Part shown: piece after piece, positions 35,640 to 46,151 of the stretch
Position numbering within the stretch: the first letter of the stretch is position 1
How the letters are laid out: every line of letters begins with the position of its first letter
Notes under the pieces: generated by a model
Told to the model about the DNA's origin: nothing
What the model saw: only the letters and a program-made list of their open reading frames with translations
The model's database searches: none
From: Stictocephala bisonia
Lineage: Eukaryota; Arthropoda; Insecta; Hemiptera; Membracidae
Direction: 5' to 3'
Length of the DNA stretch: 64,000 nucleotides
Assembly: GCA_035578905.1 (NCBI GenBank)
Contig: JAQJVL010000174.1
Location: 855,253-919,252 of the forward strand
Made by a program: the position numbers and the translations under genes

Positions 35640-35985
35640 TAGTTTTTTAATTAGCTTAATACGTGTTGGTATGTATATATATAACCTAACTTAACCCACC
35701 CGCCTAAACATACACGTACGGTGTTATTGACCCACCCGCCCTCCCATACACGTATGGTGATATTGAACCCACCCGCCCTCCCATACACATACAGTGATAT
35801 TGACCCACCCGCCCTCCCATACACGTACGGTGTTATTGACCTACCCGCTCTCCCATACACGTATGGTGATATTGAACCCACCTGCCCTCCCATACACATA
35901 CGGTGTTATTGATGTTACTGATACACAAAATGTACAAAAAAATAATATATTTGTACATTTTGTGCTTATATTGTAATAAAAAAAA
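35640..35985. mobile_element. element carrying the 36-bp minisatellite
   Basis: The left edge (AGTTTTTTAATTAGCTTAAT, then ACGTGTTGGTA) is nearly the same as 56690-56722. The right edge after the minisatellite (about 35925-35975, CACAAAATGTACAAA and its inverse TTTGTACATTTTGTG) resembles the TAGTACAAAATGTACAAATATT of the fold-back at 20.70-20.93 kb. So the minisatellite at 35695-35915 appears to sit inside a member of that transposon-like family. An A/T homopolymer lies just before the left edge. Confidence 0.55.
35695..35915 (+). repeat. 36-bp minisatellite, about 6 units
   Basis: Unit GTACGGTGTTATTGACCCAC then CCGCCCTCCCATACAC, with variants GTATGGTGATATTGAACCC and ATACAGTGATATTGA alternating in a near dimeric order. 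Same family as 15.2 and 23.3 kb. Frames of 60-82 codons on both strands are artefacts of the 36-bp period. Confidence 0.92.
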
Positions 35986-36121
35986 TTAAACATGCAACAA
36001 GGCGTAACGGTAATACATGGGGGTAGAGCAATCATTCACGACTGTAGAAGTAAAGAGCAAATAATTGGTCTATTGTGCTTTGAGACGGTCAGATGACACT
36101 TGGAAAGACTCTACGATTACA

Positions 36122-36443
36122 GGACAATTCGTCCCATGGACATTTCGTCCCCAAAGAAAAATGCGGACATTCCGTCCCACTCTGTGGAGTGTCTACCTGG
36201 GCCGGGTTTGATAATTAGTCTCCAAATATTTCTAAACGGACACTTCGTCCCACCCTTAGAGAACCTAACCTAACCTAACCTAACCTAACCTTTTTACAAC
36301 CCTTCTCTCAGGTGGGACGAAGTGTCCGTTTAGAAATATTTGGAGACTATTTATCAAACCCTACCCAGGTAGCCGTTCCACAAAGTGGGACGAAATGTCC
36401 GCATTTTTCTTGGGGGACGAAATGTCCGTGGGACGAATTGTCC
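36122..36443. mobile_element. fold-back element with GGACGAAATGTCC motifs and (CCTAA)n core
   Basis: Left arm 36122-36254 and right arm 36311-36443 are inverted copies of about 133 nt with a few mismatches. Each arm contains several internal GGGACGAA.TGTCC words (themselves near-palindromic). The loop holds about six CCTAA units (36262-36290). No frame. Non-autonomous fold-back of the same general design as 3261-3454, but of different arm sequence. No clear target duplication. Confidence 0.9.
36262..36290 (+). repeat. interstitial telomere-like CCTAA tract
   Basis: About six exact CCTAA units in the loop of the 36.1-36.4 kb fold-back. Confidence 0.93.
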
Positions 36444-36535
36444 GGACATCGACTCGACTAGATGGGCTCAGCCAAGAACAAAAGGCTTGATGTATTGTTA
36501 TTTCCATGCAATCAGCTTCAGTTAAGAGAAAAATA

Positions 36536-37055
36536 TACATATTCTATTATTAAATAACAAATAAGTTTGTTTCTCGACATAGAATTTGAGGTTAACGACC
36601 CATGAGAAGCTTCAACACGAAGCAGTAGTGGGCTACAAATCAACTATCGAATATATCACTGAACGAACGGAAACAGTGTTGCCTCAAGCGAGATGGAAGA
36701 TTCAATCAGCAAATGAACTGACACAGAGTAACAACATGTTTAGAAACAAAGAGAACAGCTGTTAGCAGTTGAGGAAATGACGAGGCAGGTCACTCGCTAT
36801 AGGACAGGTGACCAAAGTTTGACACCAAAGTTTGACGGCCTTTGTTCTACGATATCTCCGTACAGTTTCATGACTTGGGAACAATGCTACTTGAACTTTC
36901 GGAAATTCATATGCAATGTCACATCATAAACTGTTTAGTTGAAGTTGTTATCATTTTAAAACACAAATACGGGTTGTATTCAAAACTTTGAGTACAAAAT
37001 GAAAATTCTTGATGGTCAAGAATACTCTCTCTTTCTCAGTTATGTGTCTAACGAT
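36536..37055 (-). repeat. right arm of the long inverted repeat (pair with 32.5 kb)
   Basis: Reverse complement of 32490-32990. It contains a small tandem duplication absent from the left arm (two GACCAAAGTTTGACACCAAA-like words around 36810-36838), and begins about 90 bp after the 36.1-36.4 kb fold-back. The 62-codon frame at 36999-37187 is outside the well-conserved core and unremarkable. Confidence 0.9.
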
Positions 37056-37869
37056 AATGGATTAAATGCTAAGAGTGATTTTAGTAAAAATCGTCATGAT
37101 CGCAAAGAGATAGACGAGATACGATACAGAGTGTCAGTAACTGTTACACATTATCTTATTTTTGTGTTTTTAGGTATGAAATTTTAAGGCACAACTGGTT
37201 TTCAAATCTAGTTGTCTAGACTGTGCCTTAAGTCAAATATAGGGTACCAAAACTAAGAAGTAATAGTTCATTTTGTATTGAAGGAACCATGTGTTCTACA
37301 TTATATTTTCCTCTCGCCCGTATAGCTTACTAATCAACCTTCAATAGTAACTACTGTATAATATTCAATACTCCATAATCTTATGATCACCAAAAGTCTC
37401 TTCAATTACTTCTATTAGCTTGCTTATGGACTGTTCAATCGTGCATTTACGCTCCGTGGACCTCAACGTATTGTCATCTTGGAAAGTCTTTTTAGAAAGT
37501 CTCCTTTCTTCCGCTGCTTTGAGATTAGTCGATAGGTCGTGATAACGAAAGGAGAGTTGCTTTTCTTTCTATAAATATTCTTAAATGTCTGTCTATAAAC
37601 TAGACATAGTTGTTCAGACACATCCTGCTTCCGATTTCAACAAAAAAATTACTTTTACTAGACCAATCAACTCTTCTGGAGCTATCCGAAGGGAACTTTC
37701 CATCTCAGAATTGTTTAAATAGACCAATAAAAATAACATACAATTTGTTGCTGGGGGGGGGGGGTTGTATAGCATTTTAATCTAAGCCTTTCTTACGTAA
37801 TGCAAACACAAAACCAGATTTTTTTTATCGACCATTTCATACACTTTACATTCGATAATGTATTGTGGG

Positions 37870-38170
37870 CAAGTTGGAACGCCTGACTGACAAAGCGCGC
37901 GGCGTACTCTGTGACCCGGTTAGTATAACGGGACCTCGGCGTCAGCTGCTCCCACTTTCACTAGCATAACCTGTCCCAAGAGCACCTTTCATCCGACTGG
38001 AGAGAAATCTGGAGTCGCGAGTTGCACTCCGCTATAGTGGGTGCAGTGCAGGTAGGATGCAGAAGCACCCCTGCAGTTGGCTACGCTGTGTGAAGGCGAA
38101 GGCAATTGGTTTGCAGACAGCTGGGCTTGAATTGGTAGTTAAGTCCCGTTTAGTCCAAGGCAAGTAGAAT
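37870..38170. other. GC-rich island of unknown role
   Basis: About 300 bp with clearly raised GC and CpG (for example AAAGCGCGCGGCGTACTC), in an otherwise AT-rich region and directly before the TIR element at 38174. Not repeated elsewhere in the window as far as I can see. It could be a first exon or promoter, or old transposon sequence. Confidence 0.3.
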
Positions 38171-38173
38171 AAC

Positions 38174-38826
38174 ATAAGGTAGGGATCATGATGACATCAC
38201 TGGAGAGATCGTTCCACCATCTGTAGAAATACGCGTTATTTTACGCAACAGAATAAACTATTGCTAATAAGAAACTGTTATCGCTGTAGCCAGCTGTGGT
38301 AAACTGTAACTAATATTTTTACTATCTAGAACTGGAACTGCAGTTACTATTTTGCCGCGCTGGAAGCATCTTAATGTGAGAACACGTATAAATCAAACGT
38401 TTATTGGTACTGATTATTGTAAAAATATTTTTAGAAGAAACATAATTTTATTTTCTTCATTTACAAAATTGTAAAGAATAATAACGGCCTCTATTTATTT
38501 TATACTAGTACCGTTCCTAATTATAAATACTTAAGCTAACAATACGTTTCATTATATTTTAATGATTAATAACTTTTTTACATTAAATTCCTCTGAAATG
38601 AATCAATTATATTAACTGATAATATTTTTTTTAAATTCTAATTAACTAAGAAGACATTAATGTGTGAAATCAGCTGTAAAAACATTATTATTAAACTATT
38701 AGGTTATCGTAACGTGTTACTGGAATACTCTTCAAGTCGTTATAACACTGTTCCTCAAATACAGTGACAGCTCCGGCTAAAAGTCAGCTGATCTCTCCAG
38801 TGACGTCATCATGATCCCTACCTTAT
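38174..38826. mobile_element. non-autonomous DNA transposon with 37-bp TIRs
   Basis: ATAAGGTAGGGATCATGATG at 38174 continues to CTGGAGAGATC at 38210. Its inverse GATCTCTCCAG starts at 38790 and runs to CATGATCCCTACCTTAT at 38826. The arms are 37 nt with one mismatch (ATCAC versus CGTCA in the TGACGTCA word). The 580-bp interior is AT-rich with no frame. No clean target duplication was recognised, so the superfamily is open. Confidence 0.8.
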
Positions 38827-39194
38827 AATTCTAATTACCTTGGTTTAGTCTATTATAAAGTTGAAATCGGTTGAGAAAAGACCAGGACTTTTTGTAATGA
38901 ATATACCGTTCCCAAAGCAAAAGACAACACTATGGATCAGAATGAAGAAAATGATTATGAGCCACTGTAATGATGCTTGCTTTGTAGTTTGTATCTCTTT
39001 GCTATTACTATTTTGTAGCATATTAATGGAGAATCCACTTTTTTTTAAATATAAAAAAAATACTGATTTGTGATGAATAAAAAAACGAATAATCAAAATT
39101 TAAATAATTGATTCTCTATGAACTTAACCTCTTTAGAACGATGCAAAAATTGTAATATTCCGACAAATCGTTGAATCATAGTGTTGTGCCACAT

Positions 39195-39245
39195 TTAACA
39201 TTCCTCTATGGGAATCCAATATGGCGACTACCTCTAACTCTGTGG
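39195..39245 (-). repeat. worn end of the 9.3/16.0-kb fold-back MITE
   Basis: TAACATTCCTCTATGGGAAT followed by CCAATATGGCGACTACCTCT and ACTCTG aligns with the right end of MITE copy B (TAACATCGTTGTTATGGGAT, CCAATATGGCCGACTGCCTCT). Only one end is visible. Confidence 0.42.
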
Positions 39246-40275
39246 TCCTTGGGATTGAGGTATTTTCTTTAACAGACCTTGAAGAAGTTCCCACCCATTG
39301 GCGTGTTAGCATTTTTCATGGTGAATTGTTTTTTTTTTGACCGCCAAGGTGACCTGGGGAACAGTATGGTTGGACGCAACGGTTTTGCTCTGTTGACCAT
39401 CCATCATTAAAAAGAGGTTCATGTTGATATAACATTTATATAACTAAGAATAAATACAGTATGATTAGCTCATATTCCTTCCTCCTCGATATTCATTAGT
39501 ACTGCCATTAAGTTGGTGTTTTTGAAATTTTATTATTATTTTCATATTTTACTTAGTTTATGTAAGTACTGTATATATTAAGTAATTGTTTATTTAGGTT
39601 ACTATTTTAGGTACTTTTGTTTTGTAAATGTTAAGTAATATTTTATCATTGTAGTGTTTTGTTTTCTGAAATATTTTTTTAGTTTGTTTTTCCCTTATAT
39701 TGATTTGGATACTTTGAAAATATTTAATGCTCTAATTTTTAATTTTTATATTGTCTCTGGTGTACAATGTAGACTTTATTTGCTATGTATACTTTATATT
39801 GCATACTTTGTTTGTTGTTTTTTTTTTTTTTTTTTTACTGTAATCTTTAGTTTTATGATGAGTTTTTGTTATTTTTATTCAAAATTGAACTAGAGTTTTT
39901 CTCATATTATGAGTGTTCACTATTCAGTAACTCAACTGAATAGGCCTAGTAGTTCTTTTATTATTGTAATACTTAAAAACAAGTACACCCTCAAAAACGT
40001 TTTTAAAAATGTTGATTAACATTAATGGTTTATGTTTACTTCGAGCAATAAGCATTTTGCTAAAAAATGAGTTTACCTACCAAAATTGTAAAACCACACG
40101 CTAAAATACCGGCTAAAAATCTTATTTAAACTAACATACATATTTTGATAAAAAATAGGGCCTAGTAGTTAAATAAGAGTATGCTTCAATATTTTCAAGT
40201 TTCAAATCGGACGAACTAGAGAAATAGAAAACCTTGTAGGTCGTTAATATTGCATGGAAGATTTATTGACGTGGG

Positions 40276-40566
40276 TCCGTTTTTTAGGTCATGTTTGGTG
40301 TGGTTGTTTCTTCTCTTCACCCAAACTCTGCCGGAACATTTTTTATGGATCCGTTTTTTAGGTCATGTTAGGTGTGGTTGTTTCTTCTCTTTACACAAAC
40401 TCTACCGGAATATTTGTTGACTTGGATCTTCTTTTTAGGTTATGTTTGGTGTGGTTGTTTCCTCTCTTTACACAAACTCTGCCGGAACATTTTATTATGG
40501 ATCCGTTTTTTAGGTTATGTTTGGTGTGGTTGTTTCTTCTCTTTACAGAAACTCTACCTAACCTTT
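40276..40566 (+). repeat. 75-bp tandem repeat, four units
   Basis: Units start at about 40276, 40350, 40427 and 40502 with GGATCCGTTTTTTAGGTCATG, TTTGGTGTGGTTGTTTCTTC and CTTTACACAAACTCTGCCGG. Spacings are 74, 77 and 75 bp. Frames of 60-90 codons across it (translations repeating VWLFLLFTQTLPE) are array artefacts. Confidence 0.9.
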
Positions 40567-41499
40567 TCCTCAAACCGAGTCATGATCGATGCCATATTAT
40601 ATCGCCTATAATCGATTGGCATTATGGCGTTACGTAACCGGTTGAAATGTTCGATACCTAATTTAGAATTGTTGCACAGAGACATATTCTCTCTTCTGTC
40701 GAGAATTACCTAACTATTCGATGGTTTTCAAGTTATATCCTCATTATATTCCTCTCCATCAGTAAAATGGAAGATATTTCAAACATTTTCTTTCTCCACC
40801 AGTGCATACTTAAATGTAGGTTAAAAGACATATATAGTTTTGCTTTTTAATTTAAACACATAACTATATTTATAGATACGTAAACGAAAGGTAAGTTTGA
40901 TTTCTTACATTAAAGAGTTTTAATTTTGTTATACGAAAATAGGCAAACAAAACGTTAGTATTATGTTTTTTACTGGCGAGATTTTTTGACTGACTATGGT
41001 TTAAAATTTACGAAAATGCTTGTTTTGGGTTTGTGAGTGAAATAGGCCTGAGAAAAAAATGTTGGTTCTCTAGGAGTATTCTAACTAAACAAATTTCGGA
41101 AAATAAATAAATATATTATCAGACTATATTATATGAACCATTCTTGATTTACAGCGAGCATATTCTTAACTTGTGTAAAAATATATATTAAATAGAAACA
41201 AGATATACTAATAAGAATTAATCAAGAAAAAATTATTAAAAAGAATCACGAAGAGACTACATACATTTTTGTTCTGTTAGTTTTTTCTAACTGACCACAT
41301 TTTTAGATGTAATGGCTAAGACATTTAAATAAGGTATACCATGCCTCAAAAGATGGCTTTTGTTAGATTTGGTTTAACCAAACAGCAAGTGTGTTTTGTT
41401 TTTGAGGTATTTTAACCAAGTAAATTTTCAAATTGTCCACGCCTAATGTGGGCCTTATAAATTAATGTTACCAATATTATCACACACAATAACAATTAA

Positions 41500-41898
41500 T
41501 TCCGAACCTTTTCACTGTTAGTTTTGTTATATTAATCAAATATATATATATATATTTATATATATATATATATATATATTAGAATTTTACTCTGTTTCCT
41601 ATGAATGTCACGACTCCCCCCCTCCCCGTATACGAACACATCACGAAGTGTCATATATATAATTTTTCTATAGCTATTAAACAATTCCGAACCTTTTCAC
41701 TGTTAGTTTTGTTATATTAATCAAATATATTTTGTTATATTAATCAAATATATATATTTGATTAATATAACAAAACTAACAGTGAAAAGGTTCGGAATTG
41801 TTTAATAGCTATAGAAAAATTATATATATGACACTTCGTGATGTGTTCGTATACGGGGAGGGGGGGGAGTCGTGACATTCATAGGAAACAGAGTCAAA

Positions 41899-41936
<38 letters not shown>

Positions 41937-42085
41937 ATTAATATAACAAAACTAACAGTGAAAAGGTTCGGAATTGTTTAATAGCTATAGAAAAATTATA
42001 TATATGACACTTCGTGATGTGTTCGTATACGGGGAGGGGGGGAGTCGTGACATTCATAGGAAACAGAGTCAAATTCTCAGTTTAG
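41500..42085. repeat. palindromic satellite-like cluster, four units in inverted arrangement
   Basis: A unit of about 170-185 bp (TTGATTAATATAACAAAACT, AACAGTGAAAAGGTTCGGAA, ATGACACTTCGTGATGTG, GGGGAGGGGGGGAGTCGTGA, AGGAAACAGAGTCAAATTCT) occurs twice in plus form (about 41756-41935 and 41936-42085), once fully in minus form (about 41583-41742) and once as a partial minus copy (about 41500-41582). The centre is near 41754. TA runs join the units. Arms are nearly identical, so the duplication is recent. Confidence 0.92.
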
Positions 42086-42089
42086 AACA

Positions 42090-43050
42090 GTCTCAGTTAC
42101 AGAACTAAACGTTTTATTTCCCTTGTTTAAAAATAAAAATTTGTTTTCCATAATAGTAGAAACATTTCTTGATGCTAGTAAATATTTATGCGATATTTTA
42201 CAAATTTTAAGGGATGTAGGTTAGAATAATAAAAATGAAATGAATGAATGATTTTTAATTTACAAAAGCTATTTTGCTTCATTATTATTTATAATAACAG
42301 CAAACAACAGACAATTTTAAATTATACAATTTTACTTATCGCTTGCATTATAAAGGGAATTCGCAGTATTCAGTTCTCGCAAGAACTACAAGAGCTTTTG
42401 AACCCAATTTAAAGTTGGCAAAAACTCGCCGAGTGGAGGGGATGAGTTAACGATAAACAAATAGAAAAGTTGGGTCGGGAAAGTTCGTTAGGCAGACGCC
42501 AAAGCAAGCACCTTCGACGTTGTCTGGGGAACAAAACCCCTTGGGGCAATAAGAAATGATTTGCTACGGAGTTGTGCATTTCAAAGTTCAACGCGAAGAA
42601 CTAAGTTTTAATTACGAGACGGTAAGTGCTTATAATTGGGTTGTAAATATGAACATCAACTTGCCAAGTTGGTGTGCTTTGACAAAGTTTGAACCTCTTA
42701 GCACGTACACGGTGCGTATGTGTGATTCAAAATATAAAATAAACGAAACTCAGTAATATTTACAACGCTCTGTTTTTTGGTTCAATTTTAAAGAATAAAA
42801 GTTAGTATATTATTGTGGTGTTAGTTAATTTTTTTCTCTATATTCGGCTTTCAACCTCTTATAACTACCACATTATATTAAACTCTAGCAATGAATTTTA
42901 TTTATATTACTATTCTACTTTTTTAGCCAAAGATGACTGTATAAATTTCAACTCAAAATTTGAACAAATATCATTATAGAAAAATAATTGGTAACACTTA
43001 CAAAAAATATTAATTTTTTTCTTAGATTTACTATATACTAAGTTGATATA
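42090..43050. other. unassigned stretch
   Basis: AT-rich except 42410-42600, which is near-balanced in composition; both strands are open there for about 60 codons with no motif. No repeat matches seen. Confidence 0.4.
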
Positions 43051-43054
43051 GTAC

Positions 43055-43275
43055 CTTTTATCATTGATTTTATACACAAATAGATTTCCCATCCAATGTT
43101 AAATTTTGAGTCTCAAAATGTCAGCTGTTTTTGTGGTCCATTGTGGAGCGCTAGTGTAGCTCCATGTAAATCTAGTGCAGTTTAAACCAGCTGTGGTTGC
43201 GGGCCACACAAACTAACAAAATTACTGGCACAAATTTTCATATTAGATGGTTTATCTATTGTAGGTTTATATAAT
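43055..43275 (-). repeat. short dispersed element, copy 3 of 4 (inverted)
   Basis: Matches the reverse complement of 47520-47745 over about 220 bp: ATACACAAATAGATTTCCCA, CCAATGTTAAATTTTGAG, GTCAGCTGTTTTTGTGGTCC, GAGCGCTAGTGTAG, CAGTTTAAACCAGCTGTGG, and TTAGATGGTTTATCTATTG. The best-preserved pair of the four copies. Confidence 0.83.
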
Positions 43276-43279
43276 CAAT

Positions 43280-44590
43280 GCTTTTATCCACTATATTCTC
43301 AAAATATTATTAATTTATATCACTTGGTTTGTTCATGGGTTATGCACCAAAAAGGCCAACAGTCACTTTGGGCAGCCATATCTCTATAAAGAATTTTTTT
43401 AGAATTTTTCTCGTAACACATTTATTACTAACATAGATACTACAAATTTTATTCAACATTTTCAAAAATAATTTTTGACCTACCACCCTTAAGGGAAAAG
43501 GAATATGTTTTAAGTATTGTTAGGCTTTATTTAGTTTCAAAGCTCCCTAAAGTAAGGCGATTTTATCTTCATTTGCCTTATTTTTTCTTCAAAAGATAAG
43601 ACACAATTTCCCTATTGATAAACATTCATGCAATTTTATTCAACGAGAAAGTTTGACTCTTTGTCGCCCAATAAAATATGTATATTAAACTAATCGTGAA
43701 TTTAACTAAAACGTAATTTAAAAATATTTATAAAATAGTGTACATATATTTAAATAATTACACCAATCAAAAAATGGTGGGTAATGAATTCATGATGGTT
43801 AGATTTTATTAATGAAGAAAAATGACTGAAACCGTGACTTTATTAATGGAAAGCTTATGTGTTATTTTTGACGATTCAGTAGTTTTTATCATTTACATCG
43901 ACTTTTAACTTCAAACAAATGTTATTAGCAAATCAATAATAACGATTTGATAATTACCTTCTGCAAGAATACTTTCTTTTTATTATGAACATAAAATAGT
44001 GTTTTGGTGTATTAAATATTCTAACCGATGAGAACTACTTTTTTAAATTATGTCGACACAGAAAATATATTTATGTAAGGGAGAAGTCTGTGATTTGACA
44101 GCTGTCTGACGCGGTTCAGGGACTACGACCAAATATGGTTTGTCCTTTAACCTCCAGACCAAGCTTGTTTCACAAGACTCCAGGTTAGCCAACTGATGAG
44201 AAATAAATGGTCCTTGTTTCACGTAATATGCACTAAACTGCATAAGTCATCGGATTGTGAATAGCAGTTTCAGTGTAGTTTGTGTTTATCTTCAATAGCC
44301 GATTTTCTGTAGAACCAGATTTTCTATCAAATTAATTTAAGAATTCATGAAGTAGTTAGGCATCCAAATCCAGTAAATTTTTATTTTTCAATAATGATAA
44401 TTAAAGAATTAAACACACTAATTTGCTTTCTGCTCTTTTTTAGGAAGGGTATTTCATTAAAAGGATCCTTTTTGGTGAGGAGAAAATGAACGTTTAAGTG
44501 TGTCTTGTGAAATAATTATAATGTTGGATTATCGGTCTCTAGCCGGTGTTATTGGCGTAGTGTTGTACTTCGGGTACATATATACAATGT
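43280..44590. other. unassigned AT-rich stretch
   Basis: AT-rich sequence with a 66-codon minus frame at 44043-44243 without recognised motif. No repeats identified. Confidence 0.45.
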
Positions 44591-44594
44591 TTTT

Positions 44595-44770
44595 ATTAAT
44601 AGAACGCTGAATGGTCACCATCACCAGGGGAACTAATATATCAGGATTGAACTAATCTTGAGAGATAATTAACACCTGCATAAACCACAGAATCAGTTCA
44701 ACTCTACACGGTTTGGATTCCACATAAACCGTAGGTCCTTCAACTGCACTGGTCTTTGGAGTATAGGTAG
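44595..44770 (+). repeat. diverged plus-strand copy of the T-arm repeat
   Basis: ACGCTGAATGGTCACCATC corresponds to CGCTCAATGGTTGCCATCG in the reverse complement of 48805-49290. CACGGTTTGGATTCCACAT and CCGTAGGTCCTTCAACTGCA correspond to CGTGGTTCGGATTCCACGT and CTGTAGGTCCCTTA. The order is the same. The T-arm stem is partly broken (CACGG versus CCACA). Confidence 0.5.
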
Positions 44771-45500
44771 GCCTATATCACATCAGGCTGCACAACTCAT
44801 GTCATCAAGATGTTTTTACATATATTTGTACAAAATGTATAAAAATGAAAAAATATTGTAACAATATAACAAAATATGTTAGTAATATTTTTGGTTTGTT
44901 CACTATTTGTTTTCTTTTATAATTTTAACATTACCGATTGCAAAACGTTTGATAAAATGTCAGTTTTAGTTAATTATTAATTTTTAAATATATTTCCATA
45001 TCTCCAATATAATTCTAGTAATATATTTTTTAATTTGATTGAAGCGCTGTTTTACACGATCATTACAATGCATTGAGTTCAAATGTACAAAGTTATGAGT
45101 GCTCAATATCATTTCATTTAACACGCCCTTAATAGGCCTATCAAATCTGCACGTTCAGTTTCATTTTAGTTCTGTGTATTTAACTTTTTGATAAGTAAAT
45201 TAAAGTTTTTTTTTAAGAGTGATGAATTCAGAGTTATACAAAGCAAAATTTACTCTCTAAGATATAAAAAACAAAACTGAATACTATCCACACGATTTCT
45301 AATAAATAAATATGATTTCTATATTTGCATAAATTATATATTTGTATAATTAAACTTTTATATTTTAGTAATTGTTTTATTTTTATTTATTCTTAAACGT
45401 AGGCCAACGAGGTGGGTTTAACTCGTTCTAGCATTACTAAACATTAAACTAATCCTGTAAACTTAATATTTGAGTTTATCCACACATAAAGTGTCATAAA

Positions 45501-45662
45501 ATGGCAAGCACCGGATTACAGAGGTGTATGAGTTACGCCGCGGTCTATGAGACCATACAGTTCAGTAAGTGCGCCATTTCCATCGCATGTCTCATGGTTA
45601 CCGCCCCGTCTCATGATATTGCGGTGTGGCGTGTACTGCACATGTGGCTAGGTCTTTTATGA
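45501..45662 (+). CDS. possible small ORF or first exon, 53 codons, unrecognised
   Basis: An ATG with a favourable context (ATAAAATGGCA) opens 53 codons starting MASTGLQRCMSYAAVYETIQ. The segment is GC-richer than its flanks and uses CpG-containing codons, unlike chance AT-rich frames. A GTAAGT splice-donor-like word (TTCAGTAAGTG, about 45561-45571) lies inside, so an exon ending there is another reading. No family recognised, no conserved motif visible. It could equally be transposon-derived. Confidence 0.22.
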   Translation: MASTGLQRCMSYAAVYETIQFSKCAISIACLMVTAPSHDIAVWRVLHMWLGLL

Positions 45663-45669
45663 CCATTCT

Positions 45670-46150
45670 TTATTGTTACTAAGACACTGAATAGTAAATG
45701 TATTTGTAACAATGATATTTGACCTTTCGCTAGTAAATGTCTAATAACAGCATAAACAGTATTTTTAATAAAAATACATTATTTAAGTAAAAAAAGTATA
45801 TGATTTTTACTACAATCATGGAGGCGTCGCATTTTGTCCAATACCATGATGATTAATTCAGCCAATTTTTTAAATAGTCATAGTATGTATGTTCACACAC
45901 AGAAAACAAAACTAGAAGAATATTTTTGTAATAATTTAAAACTGTCGATTATTTAAAAATTAAAAATTTAATGATAGTTGATTTAGAGACAATTAAAATG
46001 TCTGTATCATTTCAGTATTAGACCTACTAAAATAATAAATTAGTATAATAAATGAATACCGTATTAATTTCCGACGTGTTTCGGAGCTTTCGTTCATCTT
46101 GGTCATTTAATGAACTTTCTAAAAGTTTTAAAATAAATAAATAAAAACAT
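45670..46150. other. unassigned AT-rich stretch
   Basis: AT-rich; the segment TTCCGACGTGTTTCGGAGCT near 46070-46090 resembles the GACGTTTCG words seen at 53.2, 53.5, 58.8 and 63.1 kb but is too short to call a copy of anything. Confidence 0.4.
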
Positions 46151-46151
46151 A

